64,000 nt of DNA, taken from positions 1,178,001 to 1,242,000 of the forward strand of contig JANFAH010000007.1 in assembly GCA_024663395.1 (NCBI GenBank). Direction: 5' to 3'. Positions 1 through 11,851 of the stretch are shown here, piece by piece. Position 1 is the first letter of the stretch. Every line of letters starts with the position of its first letter. The DNA is from Pisolithus tinctorius (Eukaryota; Basidiomycota; Agaricomycetes; Boletales; Pisolithaceae). The notes beneath the pieces are model-generated. The model saw only the letters and a program-made list of their open reading frames with translations, was not told the DNA's origin and made no database searches. The translations under genes and the position numbers were made by a program.

Positions 1-564
1 TCATAAAAGCAGTCAGAGCGACACGGGCATTGCCGCACATTCTTGTTTCTCGAGTCCTCCTTTGTGTTTGTTCACGCCCGGTTTTTTTCTTCCATTACTC
101 GGTGAGTAGACAACATTTACCACCATTCCCACTCACCGATCACCTTGACAGTAATTTCTTGTCTGTCTTGCACCATCAGGCGCGGTGGTCTACAACCAGA
201 CTCTCTTAGAAGGATAACTTATTGTCAGTGCATCTCGAGCTATATATGTACGTCTAAAAACACTGATCTGTGCTGCGATTATGTAGATAACTTCGATCTC
301 GGTTCGGCGGTAATGATTGCACACCCCTGACAGTGGTGACCTGATCTACTTTTATAGTATCACAGTGGGTCATGCACCGGCAACATCCCCCACGCCCTCG
401 GTCTGTAATAGGTAATGGTGATGACACAAGACAAGGCTCACTTTTCAAGCACCCTAATAAATTTGCAGAGCTTGCCAACAGGCAATCGTCGAAGGCCTTA
501 GGTCGGAATGCAAGTGGGATTTCTATGGAAGTAGCTAAACGAATCTGCCTTTTCCACGAGTTCA
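1..564. other. upstream region without a recognisable gene
   Basis: This stretch precedes the RRM gene. It has only short open frames with no family resemblance. In the frame of the downstream gene a TAG lies about 10 codons before the chosen ATG, so the coding region does not extend back here without an intron. It probably holds the promoter and 5' leader, but I see no clear TATA or initiator element. Confidence 0.4.
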
Positions 565-1803
565 ATGTTTGGCTTCTACAGTGGAAGTTCGCGTCTTTCC
601 AAGTCGTGTGTGCAATTGCACGACGCTAAAACGGACGGTGACACACGCCGAAATCTCTATGTTCTTGGTTTACCATTGGATCTTACAAAGTGGGATTTGT
701 ACTGGTTAGCCCCGTCATTGGCTAACTTACCAGTAGGTCTGAGTTTGTTGATATATTCGCCTCCTTTGGCACTGTGACGCATGCGGTTATTCTGGCAACT
801 GTCGACAGCTCATCCCGTCGACGGGGCTTCATTGTCATGTCCACACACGGGGAAGCTCGCGCGGCTATGAATGCACTATCGCGAACTCAGATAAGGTAAT
901 TTATCGTTAAGTACGGAGTGACTTACTGATCCAATGCAGAGGGCATGTTCTTGATGTCTCTTGGGCCGTTGTCCAGCGTTCTCGAGGTATGTAAATTTCT
1001 GTGGCAACGAGTTTTTAGTCTACCCTTTGGCGACAGGTTTCCTAGATGGTGGTGATCGCAGCTTAATGCTCTCGACCACCTTGCCCTCTCCGACTATGGG
1101 ACTAGACACCAATCAACCGAACGAACTGCTCGGGATTTGCTCGGCCTTCACTGACCACCCCACCTCAAGATTGCTGGTATCCAACTTGCCTACCTTACTC
1201 TTCACCCAGGTTTCCGATTTGCAACCTCTCTTTTATCCTTTCGGTTCCATAAAGAAACTGGGAATCCTCCCTTGTTTGCACGATGCCGTGGAGATGTCAA
1301 CTGCGGCAGTTGTGGAATATTTTGATGTCTCCAGTGCTCGAGAAGCTAAGGAAGCCTTGCAATCCCAGCGATACGCAGGTCACACTATCGAGGTTCGCTA
1401 CGTCTTCGATAACCCCCCGGTCGCCGACAACCAAGTGAATCCTAGTACTTCTCGACCAACCTTGGTCCCAAGTCAGGCAGTTCAAAGGCATCTTAATCCC
1501 TTTGCGACACCTTTTCCAGATCCGAAGCACTCTTTGGTCACTCATTTCGAACGTCCCCAACTGGACTTCCCGTCACGCGCGACACTTGGTACTCCTGCCG
1601 TTACACCACCCCTCGCTCCTAACCACTTCCCGCGCCATGCTAGCGATACAATATATAGGTTGAACCCAACGACTGGTTTAAAGTATGTGGCTATTCGTTT
1701 CAGTTTTGATTCTGATGTCCATTTGTTTAGCTGGAATCAGGAACGTACTACCTTACCGTTATCGTTGAATCGCGTCAATGACACGCATCCTTTCGTCACC
1801 TAA
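565..1803 (+). CDS. two-RRM RNA-binding protein (Nrd1/Msa2-like architecture)
   Basis: Predicted RNA-binding protein with two RNA recognition motifs. The first exon ends inside RRM1; splicing out 690-736 joins LYVLGLPLDLTK to SEFVDIFASFGTV, a clean RNP2 and helix 1. A second intron at 896-939 and a third at 987-1036 give the RRM1 end (HVLDVSWAVVQRS) followed by FLDGGDRS. RRM2 begins at RLLVSNLPTLLF and contains AVVEYFDVSSAREA as RNP1-like strand and helix. A likely fourth intron is 1683-1730. The layout resembles fungal Nrd1/Msa2-type proteins that bind mRNA and control differentiation, but that link is inference. The ATG at 565 is the first in frame after a stop. The C-terminus after about 1735 is uncertain and may continue through another intron. 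Confidence 0.72.
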
Positions 1804-2307
1804 TCTCAGGCATGGTCCTGTTCCCATTAACTAGACGGAGGTCTGTTGGGTTCTCCGCTGGTCAGTTCGACTGGCAAGTGTTGTTGATTGCGATGCACTG
1901 AACCCACCGCGATTGCATGTTTCGCATCATTTTTTAATGTTACCATCATAAAGCTTTCTGTAACTTATAGTCTCTCGGTTTATGAGTCCAGTAAACCGTT
2001 TGTACCACCATCGGCGCCTTGCCAAGATGTCACCTTCACCCCCTGGAGTCATTCACCCCTATACAGTAAAGTACGGTATAACCCTATTCTCTGTGTGTTC
2101 TTTTCGATCGATGATAGCTGTCATCGTTTCGCCTTTCGGGGACCTGCAACGTCTACCAATCTCGTACCGTAAAAGATGTAACGCTGAAACGTTCACTAAT
2201 GATGTGCGAGTCAGGCATAAGCCAACATCATTCCAGGTGCGTGACGGTGTGCCGGCCCGGCCATCAGTAAGCGCTCTTGGGCGTTAGCGCTCCCCGTCTT
2301 ACCCAGG
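1804..2307. other. intergenic, possible 3' end of RRM gene
   Basis: About 500 bases between the RRM gene and the next plus-strand gene. Open frames near 1888-2287 are short and show no recognised domain. One of them could be a last exon of the RRM gene, since the stop at 1801-1803 leaves a short tail. I cannot decide this from the sequence alone. Confidence 0.3.
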
Positions 2308-5300
2308 ATGTCTTCCTCTCAACAAGAGTTGCCAACGAAGCGACCTTTCGGTACCATGGCGCGCCAAGTTCGCTTGTTTTCTCTTGACTCTCACGGAAAC
2401 ACAGAAAATCCGGTGGGGAGTTGCGAGTTTTCTTCCAGTCATGGCCGTAGCAGATCATCTTCTGCCGGTGTTGCTCTTGAACTGAGCATTCGCAACCATC
2501 CGACCCCACGAACTGAAAGACAAGTTGGGTGGACACACAAGTCAATTGTGGAATCGCCTCAAGCAACCAGCCCTGAAGACCTCAGCCGTCCGCCAAGTTC
2601 CTCTGCATCTTCGCCATCCGTCACTAAAAGAGCGTTCTCACCACGGTTCGCACATGTATTCAAATCCTCCGGTTCATTATCTAGCGAACCGTCTACGGAT
2701 GATGTAGGCCCTCCACCTCTTCGTGCTCCCTCCAAAGTGCGATGGGAGCAATTACGCCAGCATGTAGTCGCTTCTGCTACTCCTATCCCTCCATCGCCAG
2801 CGCCATCCCATAGGACGAACATAAGCGGCCCAACCCCCACTACGCCTAAAGCTTCCCGTTTCGCCCGCCTTGGGCTTCGGCAGGTGGCGGATCATGTGCG
2901 TGAGGCTACCGTGGACGATTCTCGTATGCTCGCCGACGATATACTCAGATTATACTGGTTTTCTCGACCATTGGACGCTCGTTCCGGGAGGCAAGAACGG
3001 GAAGGATCAACTGGGACTGCGACATCTTTGACCTTGCCACTTATACCAAACGCTATCCCGAATGCCGATATGTTACTTGCAGATTCCAGTCAGGATCTCT
3101 CGAGACCTGCTTTTGCCATCTTGTCGAGACAAGTTTTGGAACTTCATGGTGCCGTACTCCGCTATGCTTCGCGGAATGTATCATATCTGCCGCACGAACA
3201 CTTGGTCCTTGCGATACTCTTAAAGCCTTTCCTTACAGGTTATGGCAGGGGCCTGGCTGAGGAGGAGCGTTGGACTGCAGTAGAGGCCTTCGAAACCGCA
3301 GTTAAGGTTTGGCAGCCTGCGTCCGCTGAGGTCAGTTTAATTTTGTGTAACGTCGTCGGATACTCATTTACATAAGATGGGTATTGAACGCTGCATATGG
3401 TGCTGTAGTGCTGCTCGCCAGGAAACACCAATGAGGCCCAGGATCATTGGCATCCTCAACTCTTTGCTTCGTCCACGTACCGGCCCTATTGAGTTCCGTA
3501 GCCCTGGCACATTCGTTTCGTTGATTCAATCACTGCTCACGACACTCGTTTGTATACTGGAGCAAGTGTCGGATGGCCCTGATGCTGATATCGTCAAGGA
3601 CTTGATCGCTCAACTACGGACCGGTAATTGTGGTAGTCTCGCTTCATACCTAGCTGACGTGGAGGTGGATGGGATTCCTGTTATGCTGGACGGTGTCAAA
3701 GAAGCAGACCTCCGGGATGCCTTAGTTTCCGAAGCCCTTATCCAATGCTGCAAGTTTTCTCCCCCGTGGGTTCGGACTCAGGTCATAGCCTTCCTTGACG
3801 TATGGTCTCTCTATTTCTGGAGGTTTACTTTTCACCAGTTTGTCACAGGAATACTGGAGACCTGCGTGGCAACCAGAGCCATTTTCTCCTTTACTCGCCG
3901 TCACTCACACCCGAAAACTAAACGTATTTAGTGATGTTCTGCTCTTAATCGCTTCCATCGATCAAGTGGGGCAGAAATCTGGCACGGAAGTCATTGTCAA
4001 TATTGTTGAAACTAGGGTCAACAAAGAATTAGTGTTGATCACTGGAAGGCATTCAATGGACGTCATGAAACGTCTCAGTTTCTCCCTACTCGAAGTTCTC
4101 TGTCTAAGTAGCTCACGGGAAGAAGACAAGGGGAAGATCCTGGCCTTGCTAGCGGAATATCTCATGAGCGAACGATGGAGGCCAGCTGTGGAAAGCTCTA
4201 TTCAAAAAGTGGTGAGTGCAGGTATTTATGCCGATGTGGCATGGCGCAGCTCATGAGCGAATCAAAGATCAATTGTCGAGAATGGCCGTTAGCTTGTGGT
4301 GTCGTGGAGGCCTTCTTCATACTGCCTGAGATTGTTCGCGGTTCCGTTTTCTCAGTCGTAATACCCGCTTTACAGGAAGTGCGAATTCATTCTCGTTTTC
4401 ATTATCATGACCTTTAATCATTGCCCAGAGACTTGTCATTGACCTTCCGTCCGACTCAATTTCGTTGTTCCCTGGTATCCTTGAAAGGGTTTCCCGATTA
4501 TATCCACAACTGTTCTTCAAACCGTTCTTTTCTTGCGCGGCCTCGTCCAAGGAGTTGTCTGTTGTTCATCACCTTCAACAGGTTGTTGGCGTATCTGCTT
4601 TATTACCTGATATCTGGCTCCATGATCCAGACATGATTGTCGTAGCTCTCATGAACGAGGTCGGCGACAAACAAGAAACTCACAAGACGTGGGGAAGAGC
4701 AAGATTGGGTCAGACTGCATTGTTGGTAGAGCTGATAATGGTGATTAGGGCATTGACCCCTGTAGATGCGGCTGTGCCTGTGCGTTTTAAACATGTTGGA
4801 TTATAATCAACTCATGCTCCGGTGATAGCCCAGCAATCGAGTCGCTTCGGCCAACCGATTTTTCAGTACACTAGAAACGCGACTTGGTGTCATGCTAGAT
4901 GTAAGAGTAAGAATTTTTCCGCACTTTCCCGAAGTCCAGTGATCATTTTGCATTCAGGAGAGAACTGTCTTGATACCCCAATCCCAGCGACTCCTTCTAT
5001 CTGTATTGTTGAGACATATCAGGCTTCTTACCCGTTCTCTCAAACGGTAGGTGTTTGCCACTTGTGCTACAGGGAGGTCGTAACGTCTTTCTAGATCGTC
5101 ATGGTTGTCAGCATCGATATCATGGCTCCTGCACTCACAGCCAGGGTCTAGCATCGATGATGGTGGCGACGATGTCTTAACCGTTGACGACAACGTCGTG
5201 GCTGAGCTGCTCGAAACGACAAGTCAACTTGAGGCCCTGTATCGGTCCGCACAGGAAGCCATCCAGGCTTCGCATCAGGTTTGCTGATGTTTGACACTTC

Positions 5301-8300
5301 CTTAATTGCGCTTGACACTTGTGTTTGGTAGCGCAGAAGCACCATGTTATTTCCCAATTTCTTCAGCAGTGGTTCAAATGCAAACAACAGGCGCCAATCA
5401 AAACTTAGTGCTTGCTTCACTGAGCGTGCAGAGTTCTTATCATCTTTGCCGCGGTCTCTGTCACAAGAAATTTCCAGATTGCTAGTTATGGTCTCACCAT
5501 CGCTGACAGCAGAGGACCATGGTTCTCTTGGCCCTTTCTTATGGAAGCACTGTTTACATGATGCCGGATCACCTACTGCGCTTTCGGTACGTGAGAGCTT
5601 CACCGTATATTTCATTGCCACTAAGTCGATGCTAAATAGGCTGCCTTCTTGATTATGCAATGTGCGGAGAGGGCAACTACGACCCTGATACCTATAATTA
5701 CGAGTGACTTGCAGAGGTCTGTATATTAGTTTTCTTTGATTCAGAAACGTTCCTGATTCATCCTGGCGTCAGCCGCGACGACCAAGTCAAAGTTACCGCT
5801 ATTCGTCGGTTCTACGTCTTGATCGCAATGCGCTTTCAAATTCTCTCTGAATTCTTCATCCAGGACAGGAACCACAGGCGCCTATTCAGGTCTGCGCGTG
5901 ATCCCCTTCCATTTGTAGCGACGAGCATAGGCTCAAGTTTGTTCGCGGAGAAAGAGGAGGAAGAAGGGGGCGAGGGTGAGATGTCCCTCGAACTCAGGAA
6001 GCGCCTAGCCGAGGTCGGTTGGCTCAGTGATAAGGAGTCCGCTGACAAGAAGCGCCAATGGACGTGCACACCTGTGTCATTATTACCTCTCTACGCGGTC
6101 GACCGTGTAGTCAACGTGGAACAACAGATACTTGTGTCTTCGTTCCTCGGCGGAACCCGAAAAATACGTTCCAATAGTGATGTTTCTGATTCTGGGTTAT
6201 CGACGAGGACGACGGACTCCGCTGCGCGGTCTGGAAAACGCCGTGCAGTTTTTGTTCCACAACTTGCTGCTCTTTTCCCTTTAGTTATTTCCATGGCATC
6301 AGAACCTCAGTTAGAAGTTGCCTCCACAGCTCGAGACTGCATCCTACACGTCCTTCGAGACGACCCGGCATTACTACTCCGACCTGCATTTGACCTCGTC
6401 GTAGGGAACAAGATGGATGAGGCCGCAACAGCTATCCGAGGATTGCTACACCTTCGGCATGTTCTCCCTCCCGCAGCAACCCACTACATCTTCAACCACT
6501 TGATGGGTTTTCTAAAGTGGTTAGCTCGGGAAACCAATACTGGGGATCCCTTGCTCGATTTCGCTATGTCTTCTACCTTGTTAACTGGCTTTCTTTCCCA
6601 AGTCAGCGAAATGTCTCTGCGCGAGATAAGGCGCGCCAAGGTTGAGCCTTTCCTTTTACCCACTGGATCGCTGTGGTTCCATGAAACGGCACCAGTCAGT
6701 GCATTATTCCCCCGCAGTATCGCAGCAGCAGCGGAGGATAGCGTGAAGCGCATGCCGGTATTAACAGCGATGACCGTAATCAGGCTATCTCAAAACCGGC
6801 TTTTCCTTGCACTGTTGCAGAAGCATCCCAAAGATGTGCAGGGGATCCGCAAAAGCATGAAAGGAGTAGAATTGCCCTGTCTGGTTGACGGCGGACAAGC
6901 AACTCCCTTGACACTCAACAGGCTTGTACCCTCCAAAGCAAAACTATCGGTAGCCCTATCCCAACCTAGCTGCTGGATTGGCGTGCTGTCTTCACTCCTT
7001 TCACGAAGCTACCTCCTTCTGACGACCCAGATTTTCAAATCCATGTCTCCACATATTAGTGAGAGGAATGAGCTTGCAACTTTCATCGACGGTATCAACC
7101 GAATACTGCTCGCACACTCAAGTGACATCGGCATCGTCGCCCAGGGATTGATTGGTAGTAAGATTGCTTCAGTATGGAAGCTACTTCTCTGACCACTGTG
7201 CAGTACTTATGGTAGCCGGTACCCGATTTCGGCGCTTATTCATCTCAGGAGGTGGCTACCCTCTATTTATGCTCGCTATTTTCAAACTATATGCCGAGCA
7301 AGAGGGGAACGAAGGCATCAGAACATCCATAGAATACGCCGCGAACCGTTTTTACGCCCTCCACCAGGAAACCTTCCTCTTCCAGATGCTAGATGTCGTG
7401 GCCCACGCTATCATGACCAAGGAATGTGATGGCTTCTGGACGACGGCGCACGTTCATCAACTTCTATCGTCTCTGCGATACGACGCAGCCACCTCTTTGG
7501 ATTATTCAGGCATCCGCGACTCTACTAAGTTGCAAGAGAAGGAAGCGTTAATGGTTGTCACTGCCGAAGAGAATCCCCAAGTGTTCATTAATTCGACAAG
7601 GCGCCCAAGTGCAAACGAAAAGAAGTTGTTAACAGACCTACCCGAAGAATACGCCAGTGTCCCTCTCCCTCCCGAGAATGTAATACGACTTCTGTTGACG
7701 GTCATAGCTCATGACCCATCAGCACACCGGGCACAGCGTTTCCTCCGTCTTCTCCGGCTGTCTGTCCAGACAATGTATAACGTGTCGAAACCAGCGCGAA
7801 ATATCCTACGTGATGGCATCGACGCTATCGGAAATATCGTTACGCGAGTTCATCCCAAATCTCGTAATCCAGAGTCCACACCTTCGTCGAACAATCACTC
7901 ATATGACAACGTCTTCTCTGAGATTCCGTTTATCAACCTACTTCAGGCGGAATCAAAGTCGCCTAGCAACATTGCCTCTATGCAATTGGACTTCCTGCGC
8001 CTCGTCCTCGAATATATACAATGTGGTGGTCACGTTCTTCCCAACACCTCCCAGAAATTCTTCGAGATTACGAGGCTTCTCTTGCGCGAAGCCTGTGGAC
8101 AAGAGGTTGAAGACATCTTGTCCCAGTACTCGAAGAGTTTTCTGAACAGGACTAGTCAGCACAGTAGCAAAGAGGTGACTGGGTTTTTAGAGATCATCGC
8201 ACCGATAATACGCACCTACGGATCCACTGTCGACTTCGCGGGTATCTACGAGGCAATCATACCTATACTCTCCGACGACCGGTTTGCGAATGATGCTCGC

Positions 8301-9737
8301 CTATCACAAATACTCGGTACACAAGTTTGCAGGGCCGGCCTGGAAGTCCTCGTCGAGCGATGTACCGAAGGGTTGTTGCCCCATTGCACGACTCCGCCGG
8401 CTATACATCTGATGGCCCGCGCGGTCTATATGCGCGGTGTAGACATCGTTGCTGAGATCGTAACCCATCCACCCACCTATCAACTAACGACCTGCGTGCT
8501 GATTCCGTTCATCCTGTCTTTGGACCCTGGTGGCGACAATGCCAGTAGCTCCAGGTCGCACAACCGTGAAGTCTATCATAGAATCTGGTTGCGTCTGCTT
8601 TCATACTCCCTGAAAGCATGTCAGAGCGCATTTCAAACGTTTACTGCCTCTCCATCTCCGGAACGTCGTAAATCTCAGGACAAGTCTCGCTCGGGTTCTA
8701 CGGAGGAAACAGTCATGAGTGTTGTTGCCGCCCTGCAGGCATTGAAAGTCATCTGTGTGAAAGGGGCAGAAGAGATCTCATTGTCACCTGGGATTTGGAC
8801 CCATATAGCAACTGTGCTAAAGTCTCTCCTTGCGGATGGCGATGCTTCCTTCGCATTTGGTGGGGAGTTGAGTGCCCCTCCTTCCCCAGTCCAGTCACCA
8901 CATCACAGTATTGCTTCGTTCGACCCCTTTACTAGTCCGGACGCTCTTCGTCCGTCTGTGGCCTTTGATTTCCGCCGTGTGACTAACTCACCCTCTCGCC
9001 CGCGTCTTGTTGACTACCTTCTCTGGTCTCTGCTGGAGTTTGTCTGCCTATGCCGCGGCCCGCTCATTTTGCAATTCCGTGTTGTAATCCAGGAAAAAGC
9101 TCGTCGTCTTGATGATGACATACGATCTCATCAAAGCGGGTTCTTCGCCAACATACGAGAACGACGGGTGTCCTCCATCTTTTCAAAGCCGCGTAAACGT
9201 GCCTCTAAAGCAGAAGCTGGTTCTGGGTCTCCAATGAGTCCATCGCCATACGGATTTACTCTTGTTAGTCCCACAGAAGGCCCCCTGCACACTCTTGATG
9301 TGGATATTGGCGCGGATCGCAAGGCAGGGTTCGAACGCTCGCCTTCTTCACCAGGCGGGCCGTCTCACCTACCGCAGATTGTCCATCTCGGACCGACTCA
9401 ATTGGACGAACCCCAACAATCCGCTTCGACGACGGGCATAATATGCATGCTTCTTAGAAATGGTACCATCAAGTCGCCCAAGCTCATTCATGCGACGTAC
9501 CGGCGTATCCGGCTCGTCCAAGCCTCGATGGGCTATGATTTATTACTTCCTATCCCACCCGGGATGGAGGCTGACGAGGGATTCGACACAATCAAGGCAT
9601 GGACGAAGAAGCGGGCAGTTGAAGAGCTCGTCCGCGAGATGGAGGAACTAACGGAAGAGTTTTTACACGCCTCAGGGGAGTCTGGAGCAGACGAGTCGAT
9701 GGTTATCGTCGATCCTGATGAATCCGCCTTGGTATAA
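2308..9737 (+). CDS. giant helical-repeat protein, possible fungal UNC80-like protein
   Basis: Multi-exon gene for a protein of roughly 2,200 residues. The ATG at 2308 opens a Ser/Pro-rich N-terminal region, then helical sequence (RFARLGLRQVADHVREA) rich in Leu repeats with no signal peptide or clear membrane segment. Supported introns include 3331-3376, 3800-3848 and 7155-7203; further small introns lie between 4200 and 5780. The long last exon (7204-9737) holds helical repeats, a basic segment near SSIFSKPRKRASKAEA and an acidic end. The architecture fits an ARM/HEAT-type scaffold. I recall basidiomycete proteins of this layout being assigned to the UNC80 C-terminal family (UNC80 is a subunit of the NALCN cation-channel complex in animals), but I cannot verify it here. 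Two short segments, near 3377-3425 and 5337-5420, read better in another frame, so the splice model there is unsure. Confidence 0.6.
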
Positions 9738-9887
9738 TCAGTGCCACGGGCATTGCAGCGTACATTACATGGATTAATTTTAATCGAATATGATGGAAAA
9801 TCGAACTGCGAGGACGCTTGCTCTTAAAGGAGTGCTTAAAGGAATGACTAAATATCGACACGAACTACTCCGTTGTCTCACGATTCG

Positions 9888-11595
9888 TCAAAGAAGCTGT
9901 GTGACGAGGGCTGATGCGAAGAGAGTAGAGACGAATGTAACCGGCATGGCATTCGAGCCCAACAATCTACCGGCGTTGTTGATAAGCGTAGTCGCGTTGG
10001 AATATGCGATGGATGGGGTATCGAGGGTAACGTTTGGACCATACACATACGATGTAACGCTCGAGTTCATCGGGGTAGTGTCATTGCATTGGACTGATAC
10101 CGATTGGAACAACGCGTAAAAGTGTCCTAGAAGGATATGGGTGTGAACGATACGGGCTGCATAAGAGCTAAATTGCATACCAGCTGAGACGTAGTCCGGG
10201 TCATTCCAGTTGATCATACCTTTAAAAATAGTCCAGCTCAGTTATTCACATACCACATCAGAAAATCGATATACCTCCGGCCCACTGGATCGTGCCTTGT
10301 GGTTCGGTTGAGATGCCAGCCGGCCACAGGCTGCGGAGGATCAGTATTTTGACCTCTGTACCGTGACAACAGCCTACCTGAGTTGGATGCGGCTGGGTGT
10401 ATTGGGGTATTCAGTGACTCCGGTTGCATTGTTGACGCAGTCAGATGCTTTGACTGTACGCGTGACGTTTCCATCAACAAGGAAAGTCAAGGTATCAGGT
10501 TGCCAGTCAATCTATTAGGGGTATCTGTGTTATCAATGCGAGCCGGACGAAACGCGTAAGTAAATGCCGACCGTGAAGTCATGCCAATTGGAATACGTGT
10601 CACCCAAGCCCGTCTCCGTAACACCATTGGTCGTTTGTGCTACGGAGGACGTGGTTAGCCCGGATATGGAAATAATACACCACCTTACGGATAACGCCCT
10701 GCCAGAAGTAATTCGTTTGACCTTCGGTGGTTGCATCTCCGGGAAATTCCCAGTCAATCTCATCTTTTAAGCTACTCATGGTAATGAAGGCAGTAACCAC
10801 TCCTGCCCAGCGACCGGTCTTCACTGAACCGTTGTCAGTACTTGCAACAATCGAAACAGGGAAAGACTTACACCTGGCGGTGATACGACCGTAGTGAACG
10901 TAACGGGTGGAGGACAGCAAGGTGCCACCGTTGTTTTCCGTGAGAGTGAGAGCAATGGCAGGTTCTCCATCCGAAGTGGCGTTGAAGATGGAACCCTGTT
11001 GCACCACCCAATCTACAATTAAGTACTGAGTCTGTTGCGTCAGTACAAGGGGGAAACGGCAAATCACAAACCATATTCAGATGCATTACCGTTGAAATAG
11101 GTATAATTACTGAGGATACGGGAGGTATCGGAAAGGGTATACTGTGTGATAGCGACTCGTGAGCGAGCTGAGTAACAGAGAAAGGCAGCCTCACGTTGGC
11201 TGAGTGGCAGATGGGGTTAGGCTTGCAAGAGTTAAGGCTATGTGAGCTGATAGGATCGCAACCGCCTAGACAATACTAGTAGACTAGCAGGTCAGACAAT
11301 GTATGTGTCCATATGTTGGACACCCACGTAGCCATTGCCGCAGAATCCGTATTCACCTGGATAGAGGTATCACGAATGAGTCTACATCAGTAGCATATGC
11401 ATCATACTGCAACAAGGGTAATCGGACGAGCAAGGTGTAGTCGCGTTGCTAAGCCATGGGAAACAGTGCGGGGTGTGTATGAGTAGTCATACCACGGCGT
11501 AGGTAAAGTGGCTCTCACCAAGTCGCGCCTCGTGTGCCAAGCACGGGAGGCAAGATAGCTGCCAGCGAAATAACGACAGCCAGAAGGAAGAACAT
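9888..11595 (-). CDS. Crh-type GH16 cell-wall transglycosylase, secreted, probably GPI-anchored
   Basis: Family GH16 Crh/Utr2-like enzymes link chitin to glucan in the fungal wall. Exon 1 (11595-11519) encodes a signal peptide, MFFLLAVVISLAAILPPVLG. Small exons then give a Cys-rich segment with CNATTPCSSDYPCCS, GEYGFCGNGYVGGC and SCKPNPICHSAN, matching the chitin-binding-like N-terminus of Crh proteins. The catalytic core has the motif DEIDWEFPG, containing the two glutamates and the aspartate of GH16, followed by TNYFWQG and DTYSNWHDFTV. A later exon reads DWQPDTLTFLVDGNVTRTV. The C-terminus is rich in Ser/Thr/Asn and ends in a hydrophobic stretch (PVTFVSTLFASALVTQLL) that looks like a GPI signal. 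At least seven short introns are needed. It is divergent from MSH6, 256 bp between start codons. Confidence 0.9.
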
Positions 11596-11670
11596 ATATG
11601 ACAGGCCTGTTGGGGGGTATGAAAGAGAGTGTGGGGAGACCAAAAGAATGACTGTCGGGACTGGACTGGG

Positions 11671-11678
11671 TTATAAAA
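11671..11678 (-). promoter_or_regulatory. candidate TATA element of the GH16 gene
   Basis: TTTTATAA on the minus strand, about 75-85 bases upstream of the GH16 start codon, in the divergent promoter shared with MSH6. The spacing suits a core promoter with a short leader. This rests on the motif alone. Confidence 0.3.
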
Positions 11679-11799
11679 TGGAGCTCGATTGAACGCTCCA
11701 AGTAAATATCATGACATTTGGGCCTTAACATTTACTTATGTAATTATCTATTTTTATATGTAGCAGGAATTCTTAGCGGAAATTACGTAACATATAACT

Positions 11800-11821
11800 A
11801 CGCGCCCGCAACGCGACGCGT
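11800..11821 (+). promoter_or_regulatory. cluster of three ACGCG (MCB-like) elements before MSH6
   Basis: ACGCG occurs at 11800-11804 and 11811-11815, and the full MluI-type box ACGCGT at 11816-11821, ending 30 bases before the MSH6 ATG. In yeasts ACGCGT boxes bind MBF and drive G1/S transcription of DNA replication and repair genes. The motif is seen directly; its function in this species is inference. Confidence 0.55.
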
Positions 11822-11851
11822 GAGGTGACTCTTCAAGCTTCAAGTGCAACC

